Assembly: GCA_977006965.1 (NCBI GenBank)
Contig: OZ345371.1
Coordinates: 992,001-1,056,000 of the forward strand
Length of the DNA: 64,000 nt
Reading direction: 5' to 3'
Source: Phymatolithon calcareum
Taxonomy: Eukaryota > Rhodophyta > Florideophyceae > Hapalidiales
Part shown: piece after piece, positions 1 to 11,528 of the stretch
How positions within the stretch are numbered: the first letter of the stretch is position 1
How the letters are laid out: each line of letters opens with the position of its first letter
The notes under the pieces: model-generated
What the model was told of the DNA's origin: nothing
What the model saw: the letters and a program-made list of their open reading frames with translations, nothing else
Database searches by the model: none
Translations under genes and position numbers: made by a program

Positions 1-1
1 T

Positions 2-375
2 AGAGTTACACGTTCCGGGCTAGATGCCGAAGTTCACTCCTTATCTCCATGCTTCGACTATGCGTACACTTTCCGTCAGGACGTGGCCCAAATGTTAGGT
101 AAGAATATCTCTCTCTTTCTCTTCACGGATTCAATGTCGATAATCGATACTATCACTAGTTGTCTATTACTTCAGAAAAGAGCTTGCTTATCGACGCTGC
201 CGCCCTTTTTCAAGCTCATGTAATAGGAAAAATCCAAAACATGGTCCGTGTCTCCAGTGAATACAACTTTGCAGATCTCTTGACGAAGAAGATGAACTGC
301 CCTATACTCATTACCCTTCTCGACACTGCTACTCTTCGCCACCGTGTGAACAAATGGATAGTTCACAGAGATGAT
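2..375 (+). pseudogene. Ty1/copia retrotransposon RNase H tail, frameshifted remnant
   Basis: Reading from base 2, the translation resembles the end of a copia polyprotein: an LDAEVHSL stretch in the place of the usual AAE motif, a FDYAYTFRQDV helix, then LFLFTDSMS at the RNase H catalytic Asp. The frame is lost around 160-175 and continues one frame over with KSLLIDAAAL, then VSSEYNFADLLTKKM, which matches the family's 'E-x-N-x-AD-LTK' block, and a trailing WIVHRD. The order and spacing fit RNase H at the 3' end of copia pol. The window edge cuts off everything upstream. The frameshift makes it inactive. No long terminal repeat could be recognised downstream. The family call is based on motif order only. 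Confidence 0.62.
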
Positions 376-3300
376 CTTGTTCTCTCAAGCTCCGGTACTA
401 CTCAGAATAACGATAGGACAGGACCTTCTGTCAATCGATGCTCACGTGAAGACCAACTTCGCTTACAATTTAGTTTGCGAGTGTCTAAGATACCTTTTAG
501 AAATTTCTTTCCCTTGCTATTAATTGTTTCCCTTTATTGTTGTGCAGCCGAAGTTGACATGTGCTGATATATTACAGGCTCGTTTTTGCACCGGTGTCGT
601 TCAAGATACGACGCCGGGAAAGTATATACTGGTCATTCTTCAGCCTTCCGTGTGTCTACTCTGGTAGAGGAATAAAGGCTAGACGAAAGTAACTGCATGC
701 CAAGCAAGTCTTGTGCTTACGTGTATACTCTACTCCAAAACTCTCACTCGCACAACAGGCATCTCTTCGAGATTGAGAATTAGTATATGATTGAAATATC
801 AGTTAAAATTTGGTATGTCAAGAAACATTGTTTTTCGAGGAAACTCGCTATATGAACCGAAAAAGTGGGGAAGTTCGTTCATTCAATCGACACCTCTTGC
901 AAAAAGTACTGCTTATCCGTTAAGTTCTTTGCGACAGTCAAGTGTATTATCGACGACATGCTAGGGCATATTTGAATATTTATTTTGAGAACTTCCAAAT
1001 CCCCACCTTATAGTAACGGGACAGCGCTTGTGATATACTCTAAGCTAAAGTCGTCTGGCTATACAAACCGTTCTTGATTCGTAATTCTCTCAGAACAAGA
1101 TCTGATGTGTGTCTCTGGACATTCTAGGAGCTCAGAAAGAATACTAGACATAATAGAAGAGCCGTACTTTCTCCTGAGGAAGCCTTGCCGGTATAATTTT
1201 GAATTTGATAACGCTCTTCATATGCCAGAGGCACAGGGAAGGCTTGTACTTTGAAAACAGCTCGGATTGAGCTCATTTGCCCTTTTCCTTGTCCGTAGAA
1301 AATAATTTCGGCTCGAAGCTTGGAACTTTAGATTTCAGTGAATAAATAAAGCTTGTTTTCAGACTTCGCCTTGAAACATTTCCATCACTTCCGTCTGTAT
1401 TGACTTGTAATAATAAGTAGGCGATGGGTAATCCAGTTCTAAAAACAGTTGTAAGAAGCAAAAAGCTCCAACTTCGATCTATTTTTCTGATACGTGCTGT
1501 CGATGAAGGCCTCGGCACATTCAAGGTTTTCAGTGATGTGCTTTCTGATTCCCGTAGTGAAACCAAATGCATAAGTTGTTTGGTTGTAGAAGCACTCCGA
1601 CAAGCTCGCACATGAATCCAATAGCAATCTGCAAGAATTGAAAGAACCTTGACCGCGCATGAACTGCTGCTTCGTGAACTGACACCAGTGATAATACACT
1701 TAAGACCACGAGAAAATGCGATCTGCCCTCATTCAAAGTATAGATCAATTCTAAAAGGGGACAAGGCCCTCCGAGGTAAACTTTTCGATGAATTTGATGT
1801 CTTCGCTGGATAATCTAGTTATTATTTGCGCTTCTTCGTGATCTGATTCTTGCAGACTTCTGATATCAACATTTCCAACTTGAGAGAGCGAAATGTTGAG
1901 AGATACTCCACAAAGAATGCTCTTTTTCGTGATTCCCATACAATTCCTGCGATTAGATTTTTCACTTCTTTTAGCCTGATGACTCTTTCACTACAAGACA
2001 GATCAATTGCATTTTCGAGTGTCCATAGAGTAACATATGTTTATTTCTTAACAGCTTCAAAACTGTTTTTCAGATACTGCACAAGCTTTCCGCAAGGAAA
2101 GTCGGGAATAAGCTTTTTCGTCCGTTAAAAAGCAGCGTAGCCAATTCGCGGAGTACCTAAGAAAAGAAAGAAAACTGATTGACTTTGGAGGAGAAGACTT
2201 AAATCACTTTTTCCGAAAATACGTCACGATTGTACAACGCAGGGGGAGATAGGCTTTTCAGCTCCGCTCAACATGTCGAGCAGCGGGATGAGAGTTTCAT
2301 TCCATATTCGTCAAAAAAGAACTCAAACAGAGAGAACTATTAGCACTTTGGACATTGAGATGCAGCCAATCGGCGAATGAAGCTCAACTCTCTTTCCTTT
2401 AACACCTCACAAGACAAGAACAGCCAGTTACGAGTAAATTCTCATCAAATACTCTTGCATCTCATAGATGCAGCACATACAAGGCTGACTCTACAGCGGG
2501 CTCATCGACAAAATGTGTACTTGTCAATACTTCAGACGCCTCTCGTTGGTCTGGTAAAACTGTCGGAAAGTTTTCCCTGAACAGAACCGTTCGTCGATAT
2601 GAAACGAGAAAATATCGACGCTCGACTGATTTCTGGTGTGTTTATTTCATCCCTAGTAGCGTAAAACGATGACAGATTTGATTGTTGAGGCGAAGGAGAC
2701 AGATTCCCGAAATTCGAGACAATTAGTTCCTTCGTTCTGGAAAGGAAAATATACTAAAAAGTGATTGCATATTCGAGCGTTTCAGCTAGTGGAACGTTCA
2801 ATACCGAGCTCAGACTTATTAGCCAGGAATACCCAAAATCACCCTTATGACTTTCAACAGGGCAAGGAAACCTCCACATCTGTCAATTCTGTAAGCTAGA
2901 CCACTCACGTTTCAACTCTGTAAGCGAGCCGAAGACTGAAGCTGGACCGACCCCCTGGCCGAACAGGCCCGGGAGGTTTACACGGCGCTACCATTTGGTG
3001 AACAATTAAGGTTCACTCTACTGCTCGAAAGTGCCGAAAGCTATCAATACACGTGTCGCACTGGCCGTCTAACAATGAGGAAATTCAATACATCGCCATC
3101 CCTCGCCAAACCTACTACTCATGCGTTACGAATACGTGCGCACTGTAAGCACGTCATCGTATTAGTCTGCTAAGCCCAACTCACAACGCTCCCGTACTAA
3201 GCACTCTGAAATCATGGAAAAGAAGGAGCTCATGCTACAGATGGACGACAAAACCAGATCAAGGTTTAACGACGTTGTCAACACCGTGATCATCTGTTGA

Positions 3301-3388
3301 GAACGTGGGCCAAGCAGCACGAGGGTAGCATCACGCGCGCTGCAGTCACTCCAGACCAGTTAGTACAGGATGATTTGGTGCCGTTTGA
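376..3388. other. Gene-poor intergenic DNA
   Basis: No ORF here shows a recognisable domain, and all are short and overlap on both strands. A short dispersed repeat (TGAGGAAGCCTTGCC, about 1175-1189) recurs near 35735, 49623 and 55018. The stretch is probably decayed mobile DNA, possibly including the LTR of the copia element to its left, but no boundary could be fixed. Confidence 0.5.
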
Positions 3389-3730
3389 CCTTGTAAGCCG
3401 GGCCCCAAGCGCAAGAAGCCCTACTTACCTTCCGAAATGAGGGCTCGTTATTGCACTTCGTGCGGAAGAACTGGTCACATTTCGCAAACATGCAGGAGGC
3501 CCAATATCCACAACCATGTCGAGGCGAAACTAAAACACGTCAACAAAGCAGCTCAGTCCATGATCATCGACCTTACCGCCTGCGATGACGGAGATGCTAT
3601 TTGTGACGAGGATCTAAAACATAGAGTAGCGCGCGCAAATAAATTTTACTGGCGTATAGATTGCTTTGACAAACGAATGAGTAGTAGGTTAATAATTATG
3701 ATAGTACGCGTGGCTAGGGATGAGCAGTAG
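3389..3730 (+). pseudogene. CCHC zinc-knuckle fragment, probably transposon derived
   Basis: The frame is open from 3389 (after a TGA at 3386) to a stop at 3728-3730, with the first ATG at 3437. A basic segment (PKRKKPYLPSEM) precedes a zinc knuckle, CTSCGRTGHISQTC, with the exact CX2CX4HX4C spacing of retroviral Gag and of many Mutator-type transposases. A basic stretch followed by one such knuckle is typical of the C terminus of plant-type MULE transposases, so this is most likely the tail of a transposase whose upstream part has decayed. It could also be a retrotransposon gag fragment or a small nucleic-acid-binding protein. Nothing downstream of the knuckle is recognisable. Confidence 0.4.
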
Positions 3731-4039
3731 GTTCGGCGAGGGGTGGCCATATAGTGAATTTCCTCGTCCAACAATAAATTTGTCATATCTGCTAATACGG
3801 GTCTTTTCAGTAGTACCATGATTCAGTGTAACTGACACTATTTCTGATGTTACACCATATTTTCGAGTTACACTAAATACAATTACCGGTGTAGCTATTT
3901 GTAACACGGTTCTTCTCTGCATTCCGCTCGTCATTAGACGATTCCACCAGAAGCAACTGCGGTGGTTCCACGATTAGCGAGTCCACGTGGAAGGCCGGAG
4001 GAGGAGTACTTAAGAAGCCCATGCAACTTGCATGCAAGC

Positions 4040-6436
4040 AGCGATAATACCAAGTTTATTGTTTTTTATTCGGGCACATGATGCAATAGCAATTGCAATA
4101 CCAATAATGCAAGGTTGAAGGCAATAGGAATTGCAATATCTGACCATTCTTCCAATTGCAATAACGGAATCTAATTCAGGTCCTCCTGCGCCATGTCTTC
4201 ACTCACGCGTTGGATCACTCTTGCGCTCCGGGCAGTGTTCACCGCCACGGAGACCGACTGCTCGTCCCAGTAACCTTTGTTCTCTTTATGAAACAGCAGG
4301 GCTTCTAGTAATAACGGGGTCATCCTCTTGCGATTGTCTGTCAAAACATTCTTGGCCACCGACCAAAGCCTCTCCACCTCGGCAGTTGATCCAAGAATAA
4401 AGTCGCAATTTATATAATTCTGATGGACTTCGGCACCCTTGCGCTTTTTTACGGCATTTCTTTCCACCATCGACAGCTGGCCTCCAGCCGATCTGCCGAC
4501 GGAGCTTTTTATTCCGTCATCGTGTTCCAGGTTAAGCTTCTTGCATGCATCCTTCTCTTCATTTGTCATAGTATCGGACTCACCCCGCTGTATCTTAACA
4601 ACTCCCGACTCGAATGCTGGGTGACACACAATTGATGCACGTGATGCAATGTAGTGTTTTCCAAGCTGACATTGGTATAATGGTGAGTTGACATCGTACT
4701 TGCACTGCTCCACTGCTGAAATTAACTCATCAAGAGCTAAGCGACAGTCCGATAACGAAGCACCGCGCTTCTGCAGTTCTAGAGTTACCTGGTTGATTTG
4801 CTTAAACTGACTTGCGTACAGCATAGATCTGTTGCAGAACTGCTCGCTCTCATCCATAGTTATCGTTGCTCCTTCCGCCTTTGCCGCATCGATTAACTGC
4901 TCGCGTATGCGGTTGATTCGCTTGAGCATATGATACTTTCCGGAGCAACGCGTCTCATTATGCATAACTGGAGCCAATTCAGTGAGGTTGCGTAATATTG
5001 CTCGGTTCTTCAGTTTTTTGCAGCCCTTCATCGTTGCATGCACTGAGTCTATCGCTGCTTGGAGTCTATCATCACTGACAACCATCTTGTTCACCTCTAG
5101 GTTGAGCTTATGACTAGTACAGCTAACATGAGTGATTTCCATAAGCCTGGCGATTGACTTGTTGACATTGCAGTTGTCGGCAACCTGAAAAACTGCCCAC
5201 GTATGCACGTTGACCCCGAAGAAGTCGAACACGTCTTCTAGTTGACGCACGTGAGCGTGTGCGTTGAACGTAGTGGTTTCAAGATGCGACATGCCTCTTT
5301 GAACATCATCATCTTATACTTTCGCAATAGGACTCACAGACAGAAGCACAATAGCGCGCTCTTCATTCTCGCGCGCGGTGCCTCTTTCCAGCATCTTCAC
5401 ACGTCTCATGAACAAGCCGTATACACCCAAGTAATGTGTCCCATTGGCGGTACAGCCATCGTGCACAATGGCTCCTTTAGTATCAGCAATATCGTCTCTG
5501 ATTCGCAGTTCGACGAGCTCAACGAGCTTGAATAGTGTCTCTTTGAATATCCGAGTTGAGAACTTCTCACGGAAGCACGAAAACTTGCGATATTCCTCGC
5601 TTTGAACATGTGAAACCGGCAATGACATGTAGACGACAAGTCTAATGTACCCGTACATCGCCTTCTCCTTGTCAGTTGCGAGAAATGTCATTGGTGAGTG
5701 AGTGGCGATAAACGAACTTGCTTGGCGGCGGCGTAGACTGGCCAGCGCATCTCTGTAGACCTGAAAAAGGTGATCTTCGCTTCCTCCAGATATGCAACTC
5801 TTCAGGTGGCTGTATGGGTTAGTATACCCATTTCATTTTTCAAAAGCGATTTCACCATTATCTCGGCAGTCAGCTCCTTTCGGGCAGAGAAGGATGTTAA
5901 AAGGCACCTTATAGCGTGTTATTCAGGGTCTACAAGACTGCACATCACGTTCTTCTTCACGTAGCTTTTTCGTTAGCACCTCAATAACTTCTTTTGGGCC
6001 TGGTTTGCGTCCGTTGCTTGACATTCTGGACGTAGTGTTTCGGAAGAGCAATTCGCAGGAGTGTGAAATCCAAGAGATCGCGACAGCATTCAGGAGCAAT
6101 TTCCGAGTCAATGCCGGTCGACGTGTCTGTAATTATCAGAGCAGAATTCCTGACAGTAATCGGATGCCGCAGATTCGGGTGGCAATACGTAAACTGTGTG
6201 GTGAGCTTCTATAACCCTTTTCCGTAAATTTCCCTTACAGATCCTGTACCGCAGCTCTGTACGACAATCTTGCCAGCGCCGAGGAGGGCAAGGGTGTACC
6301 TTGATTTTCGATCATATGCCATCACTTTTTCCAATAATTATTGCAATAAGCACCTCTCAGGGCAATTAAGGCTTTATTGCAATATATTGTAATAAATTGC
6401 AATAAAAACAATAAAAATAATATTGGTACCAAGCGT
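4040..6436 (-). mobile_element. Degenerate hAT transposon
   Basis: A 10-bp sequence GCATGCAAGC occurs at 4030-4039 and again at 6437-6446. Between the copies lies a decayed hAT transposase gene on the minus strand. Any 8 bp inside the shared 10-mer would make a typical hAT target-site duplication. The two ends are similar in opposite orientation (TACCAAG then T-rich on the left; the complement of AATATTGGTACCAAGC on the right) and both are crowded with TTGCAAT motifs (4087-4160 and 6335-6410), as expected for subterminal transposase-binding repeats. The inverted repeats are imperfect, so the exact ends are uncertain by several bases. Confidence 0.5.
4171..6024 (-). pseudogene. hAT family transposase, broken by stops and a frameshift
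   Basis: The C-terminal part (from 4171) ends with the hAT dimerisation domain: TAEVERLWSVAKNVL followed by LLLEALLFHKENKGYWD. Before it come NCNVNKSIARLM and CTSHKLNLEV, matching the conserved core after the second catalytic Asp. Further upstream, in the same frame, lie MTFLATDKEKAMYG and IRDDIADTKGAIVHDG (first catalytic Asp region). An in-frame TAA (5314-5316) interrupts the sequence between SPIAKV and DDDVQRGMSHLE. Still further upstream TNPYSHLKSC follows a lost base near 5825, and RCLLTSFSARKEL precedes that in another frame. The N-terminal ATG is probably 6024, with another stop close to 5925. The gene was once a complete hAT transposase of roughly 600 residues and is now inactive. Confidence 0.75.
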
Positions 6437-6446
6437 GCATGCAAGC

Positions 6447-7479
6447 GATGTAACAATTATTGCTGGGTGCCTTACCAAGTGCCATTGCTTGCGTGAAATT
6501 GTAATTCGTGTCGTGTATACGGCACGACAGAAACATCCTTTGATAAGTCTGCCAAATCCTCTTTTCTTCCTCCATATTCTTCTGCATCTTCCAGGTACGT
6601 CTTTCGTCTTACTAGGCTCAAAGCGAACCTTGCAGCCTAATATGCTCTCCTAATCCCCGGGCTGGCAAGTCGGCACAGCATGGGCACTCGCTCTCTTCGA
6701 TGTTCGGCATATTTTCCAATTACGTACCGTAGAAAAGACCCTCTGTTTCTTCGATCGCTGTTTGTAATCGCTTGGTCATCGGGGTCAAATGGATGGCATA
6801 TGTCGCGCCCGCTGTTATGGCGCTGTCCCAACGCGGTCGCTTTTTCCTCTCGCGACTATATGCCGCACAACTTGGATCTCGATAGTTATGCTGCTCGTAG
6901 TAGGTGATCTGTTGCGCCATACGAGCAGGTGTCTCTGGTGTGTCTATGCGCTTCATCGTTCTCTTTAGCATAGGTTTAGAATATAAGGAAGTTGTTTCCT
7001 TCCTCTGAGTAAAGGAAGGTGAGGAGTTCTTCGGATTTTGGCTCGAATGCTCGGATTGTCGCTCGCTCAACTTTGCTTTTACGTCCCTTCGACCACGCGG
7101 AGTTGGAATTCATCCCACCCTTCTTGTTCGAAATCTTCGACGTGTAAGCCAGCACGGAGACTTAGGTGTTCACTTTCCCCTTTCCGTTTTTCGTGCGTTC
7201 ATCTCAAGGTCGACGACTAAGCCAATGTTGCCGCCGGAAGATGACGCCGTCCCAGCTCTTGACCGCAACCGTTTCGCCGAGCAAGCCAGTTCAGCGACAT
7301 TCACGCACAAGGACCCTTTAAGCATTTCGCGTGCTTGTCTCAAGGTAGACGGCCAAGCTAAGGTCGCCGCCGGAGGACGACGCCGACGTGTACATGCTTA
7401 CTCTGTCTGATGTCTGATAGTTTTTTTGGCTTGTCTTTCTTTCCTCCTTTTTCTGTCTAGTCTCTCCCTCTCTTTTCTT
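6447..7479. other. Intergenic DNA, possible 3' LINE debris
   Basis: No intact gene. A direct duplication of about 55 bp with a period near 137 bp is visible (the TCTCAAGGT...GCCGCCGGA segment at about 7202 and again at 7338). A minus-strand reading at 6720-7070 contains YSRERKKRPRWDS, which could be the tail of the LINE polyprotein to its right, but I cannot support this firmly. Confidence 0.35.
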
Positions 7480-8340
7480 CTCTCTCCTCTCTTGGGCCTT
7501 TGTCAACCATGTGGCGTCGGGTTCTTTTGGGCCTGGCGCTACAGCATACTCCCATTTGGGGAGAATCAAGGACTTGAAAATCCTGATACTCGTGGCTGGC
7601 TAGAATCCGCTATTATTTACGCCATTTGTCGAAGCTTGTAGATGCATCCAACCGCATTCCAAACTCTTGAGATTGCCGCGTCGGCTATAACTCCCTTGCT
7701 TTTCATATTTAGCCCGAGGTAGGAAAGTGTCAATGCTTGGTGTAGCTCTTTTCCGACAAGAAAGAACTTGTGCTTTGGAAACCCTTTGTACTTAAAAACC
7801 TCACTCTTTCCTGGCTTTGCGTTTCATCTCCTGGAGTTCTCATCTTCCCACTTTGAGGCTGCGCTCAGGTGTTTTTGCATCCCAGTGGCGGTCTTGGCTT
7901 GTAGGAGAACGTCTTCGGCAAATAACTGCTCTGGCTTCTCCGACACGGTTCCTGTTAGTTTGTGGACGGCTTCGTAGAACGTATCAATGAATATGTTGCA
8001 TAGAAAAGGACAGAGTGATGACCCTTTCGGAATCCGTCTGTCAATTATGCGCCCGGTTCTTCTTTAGTCTCTTGCCGACTTGATCCACGACGACTTTAGC
8101 AGATACGATACCATCATTGTTATGTGGGGTTCCAATTTGCTCGTCATTCTTTCCATGAGGATGTTCCTAGGGACGCTGTCATTAGCTGCTGATAGGTTGA
8201 GTACTGCAACGTACGGGTGGCCATACTGCCGTCTGTTTTTTGCGCAGAATATTGCTAAATCAGTGCTCTTATCCCTATGAAAGCCAAGTCTTAACAAATA
8301 CTGTACAGGGATGATGGCGACACTGTGAGCAAAGACAATA
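7480..8340 (-). pseudogene. Non-LTR retrotransposon (LINE) reverse transcriptase remnant
   Basis: On the minus strand from about 8340 the translation follows the order of LINE reverse transcriptase blocks. They are LGFHRDKSTDLAIF (the GFR-GRST block), VAVLNLSAANDSVPRNILME (normally LDLSAAYDSVPR), then RRIPKGSSLCPFLCNIFID (PQGSPLSP...NIFID). Next come EQLFAEDVLL at the catalytic position (normally FADD, here FAED), KPGKSEVF, LSYLGLNM and, one frame over, IFKSLILPKWEYAVA. A TGA near 7829, a TAA near 7614 and a frameshift after it break the reading, and one catalytic Asp is Glu. The element is therefore dead. The upstream endonuclease ORF was not found. Confidence 0.75.
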
Positions 8341-9272
8341 GCGTTAAAAGAGTTGCGAAAAATGTACGTCGTTGATGAAAAAGGAGTGTGGGAATTGTGT
8401 AGACTTTAGTTTCTGGAAAATCTGAAGCAGTTTAATGTGTTCTCGCTCATTTGCATACACTGAGCTGCTACCGCAATAGAGAATGAAGGTGAATGGATAG
8501 GCCACACCCGATTTAATGAGTGGTTGAGAAAATTGCCTGGATGGCTCAACTACACAAGTCAAAAATTTAATGCTTGATGCTGTTGCCTGTTCCTCGTTTT
8601 GAGCGGTGCCCGCAGCCTTGCACATGTCATTTTCAGAGAAGAGAAGATTCGTCTGAGTCACCGAGCAGTTTTTTGAATCTGGGGGTCAGTGTATAAACGT
8701 CCTCTTCTTGAACAGTACGCCCTTTCCCGAAGCCTGCGTGCCTGCTTACTCTCCGCCTTGTGGTCTCTTCTATCGAACTCAAGACTTGCCACGGTGGCCT
8801 TGGCGACGAAAAGCAGAACTCTGAAGAAGGATCTTTGCAGCTTCTTCAGCGGTTCCATTTCCGTGGCGGATCGATCAATTGTTACTGGCAAGAGAGGATC
8901 AGCAGGCAGATGACTGTTCCAGTTCTCAATTACCTATTCTCGGTGCGCTGGGAGAGTGACGTGTGTGTTGAGTGGCAGGCCATGGCGTTGAGGTCAGGTT
9001 ATATAGAGGGAGGCGAGGAATGCGGTTAGGTGCAAGGTTTGTAATGTGTTGACGTCAGGAGAAAAAGCTTTGCACGATAGAGGTTCATGAAGTGTGTCGC
9101 ATCTGTCGTTCGTTGGCAGGCAGATCGAGTGAGCAGGAGATGTAAGTGAGGAAATCTGTTTGAGCGGCATTTTAATGAAACAGTTTTGTTTCAAACAAAT
9201 CTTGTCACCCAGAACGTTCTGGCGCGTATCTGTCTTTTAATTGGATAAAGATACTATTTTACAATGTAAGGT
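8341..9272. other. Intergenic DNA without recognisable gene
   Basis: Only short overlapping ORFs on both strands, none with a domain I recognise. The 5' part of the LINE may once have reached into this stretch. Confidence 0.4.
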
Positions 9273-9304
9273 CGGAGATTGAAAAGGGCCCTTTTCAATC
9301 TCCG
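9273..9304. repeat. Perfect 32-bp palindrome
   Basis: The left arm CGGAGATTGAAAAGGG is followed with no spacer by its exact reverse complement. It ends 16 bp before the left end of the pogo-like MITE at 9320. Such a sequence can extrude as a cruciform or fold as a hairpin in RNA. Confidence 0.9.
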
Positions 9305-9319
9305 TTCCGGAACGATTTA

Positions 9320-9809
9320 CAGTCGATCCTCGATTTTTGCATCTCCGATTTTTGAAAATCCTCGACGTTTTGAATACAGAATGCCTGGCCCAGGTTGGTT
9401 TCGATTTAAATTTTAACGAAAATAAAGGATTACTGAATACTCGAATATAGAATATCTAAACTCATAGCTTCAAACCGAAAGGCTATTTTTTGATTATTTT
9501 TAGGCCTCCTGTCTTCAACGTCCACCATTGGAGATTTTCTATGAGAGGAGCCCCTTGGGCAGCTTGGAGCACGTGAACAATTGCGATGTGCAGCTCAACC
9601 GGGAAATGCTCAATGACGCTGTTCCGCCTACAAATATCGGCTGGATTCCAAACGTGGTACAGCACAGCTTCTTCAAAGTTGATATAAATTGTAATCTTGA
9701 GCTGTAATTTTTTTAATTTCGCTACGATACGACTTCGATACGTGAATAACCTCGATTTTTGAATATCAGGGTAGCTGACATTGCCTATGCAAAAATCGAG
9801 GATCGACTG
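9320..9809. mobile_element. Pogo/Tigger-like MITE with 23-bp perfect terminal inverted repeats
   Basis: Bases 9320-9342 (beginning CAGTCGATCCTCGATTTTTG) are exactly repeated in inverse orientation at 9787-9809, and a TA lies on each side (9318-9319 and 9810-9811). A TA target duplication and a CAG...CTG boundary are typical of the Tc1/mariner/pogo superfamily. Imperfect extra copies of the CCTCGATTTTTGAA motif sit just inside each end (about 9355 and 9748). There is no transposase gene of useful length, so it would have depended on another element. A related end (CGGTCGATCCTCGATT) is seen at 36510-36525. Confidence 0.85.
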
Positions 9810-9811
9810 TA

Positions 9812-11460
9812 AAGTTAACGGATGTACTGTGTGATAGAGGTTATCATATGTCATGCCTTGGCCAGACATGATTGGACTTCTGGCATGTTGCTTCACTGCA
9901 TCGGAGGACCAGTGGTGTTCATGAAGATCATATCATATCATATGAATGATCTGCTTTACAGTATTGCAGTTGCAACTGCAGGAGCTTCGAGCTACGCTCT
10001 GTATCATACGGTACGGAAAGCATGAGCTCTGTCCCATTCCTGCACAGCAGACATTCAATGTCCCTCACGCGAGCTCATCGGGACAGTACAGTACTGTACC
10101 GCACAGCAGAAAACTTGCGTCTAGCAAGTTGCAGATGATGGACATGCGGTTCGATAATTTGTGACGTTGGAGAGCGCGTTGTCATCTCTTTAAACTACAG
10201 GAGCAACGGCAAAAGCGCATGCGCGATGGGTCGGAGCGGGGTGCAGTACCATGTAACCCAGACTTCTACAAGTGATTTTGATTAACAACCTTTTTTTCCG
10301 AGAGTCCGATGGCAAGAAGTATTTCACACCTGCTGCACCACGGTCTGGTTCTGGAGAAAATGCTCCGAGACACCGTAAACGAGGGCAGCAGCCTGTATCA
10401 CTTGCCTCTAGCTCTGGTGATGGTGCAATGTGAGCACGCGCCCACAGATCGACGCGCCCCGCAACACCGGCAGGGATGCCACTTGTTGGAGATGGAGAAA
10501 ATATGTCGACTTTCCACACACTGTTTTCTCCAAAATCAGGTACTGGCACATGCGTACGAATATAGATGACTCTAGTGCTCGGCTGCATTTCACATCTTCC
10601 AACTAAAGAGTTACATCGCACAGGAACCAAGCGCATTGCAAATTCCTCTGCTGCGTACCCCATACTAGAAGCGCACTATCGACGACACTCTTTCATCGGT
10701 ACAGTACCATATCTTGTCACCAGCACAAATAATTCTGGCCTGATGGTAACGCAGATGGAAACATAAGCTTCTCTTGCACATGCGCCAACAACAGGGACAT
10801 CTCGGCATTCAAAACGTACATAACACTACCACGGTTGAATGTTAACAGCATAGCCTCACCGACCTGCGGTGCCATGTTCCACGTTACTGCGAGTGACCGC
10901 ATTCTGCAAAGTTGTCGTCACGGCAATAAATGTCAATTTCAAAAACGCAAAGCTGCATTGACCGGCTCGCACAAACCGACCGCAACACTTTCAAATGCTG
11001 CGGGTGAGCCTTGAGGAAGACGGGTGGGTACCCTCAAAGCAAATGATATATTTTTCACATTATTTCCAAGTGCATCTCTTTTTTTTTTCCATGTCGTGGC
11101 AGTAATTCAAGGCAGTGCAGTACGAGAGGAACGGTTGAATGATGATTCATCTGGTTGCGCTTCAATGCATCTTATCATCATCGCAGATGGGCCCAGACGT
11201 GGAAGATGAGTGCAACCGACTCACACAAGCACTACAGTACTGTATTTGGTAGAGAAATACGACTCAAGAAGGTCACTCATGACCAGCCTATGTTACATTT
11301 GAAAAAAGTTTGATCGAAAAGCGAGCCCCGTTATTCCATGGTGATGCGTTGGAAGCTTTTAAGTAAAGCGGTATCTCCACTTTTCTCCAGCTCCAAACAT
11401 GATATACAGTACAGTACATTCTCTATGCCGTCCGGTCTACAAATTTTCTACCGTACTACC
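9812..11460. other. Intergenic DNA rich in GTACTGTA-type palindromes
   Basis: No gene recognised. A 157-codon minus-strand ORF (10190-10663) has no recognisable domain and overlaps others, so it is not called. Short palindromes built from GTAC and ACTGTA occur at 10086-10099 (GTACAGTACTGTAC) and 11233-11244 (TACAGTACTGTA), with partial copies at 10701 and 11407-11419. Confidence 0.45.
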
Positions 11461-11528
11461 CCGTACTAATGTTACAAACCTTCCCCGACAATTCCAACGC
11501 ACCGATCCCACATCCATCTCCCTCACCC

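Noticed and set aside
9483-9896. 137-codon ORF inside the pogo-like MITE as a transposase fragment
   Set aside because: No DDE or helix-turn-helix motif, and the ORF extends past the element's end.
10190-10663. 157-codon minus-strand ORF
   Set aside because: No recognisable domain, overlapping frames on the other strand, and no start or composition evidence.
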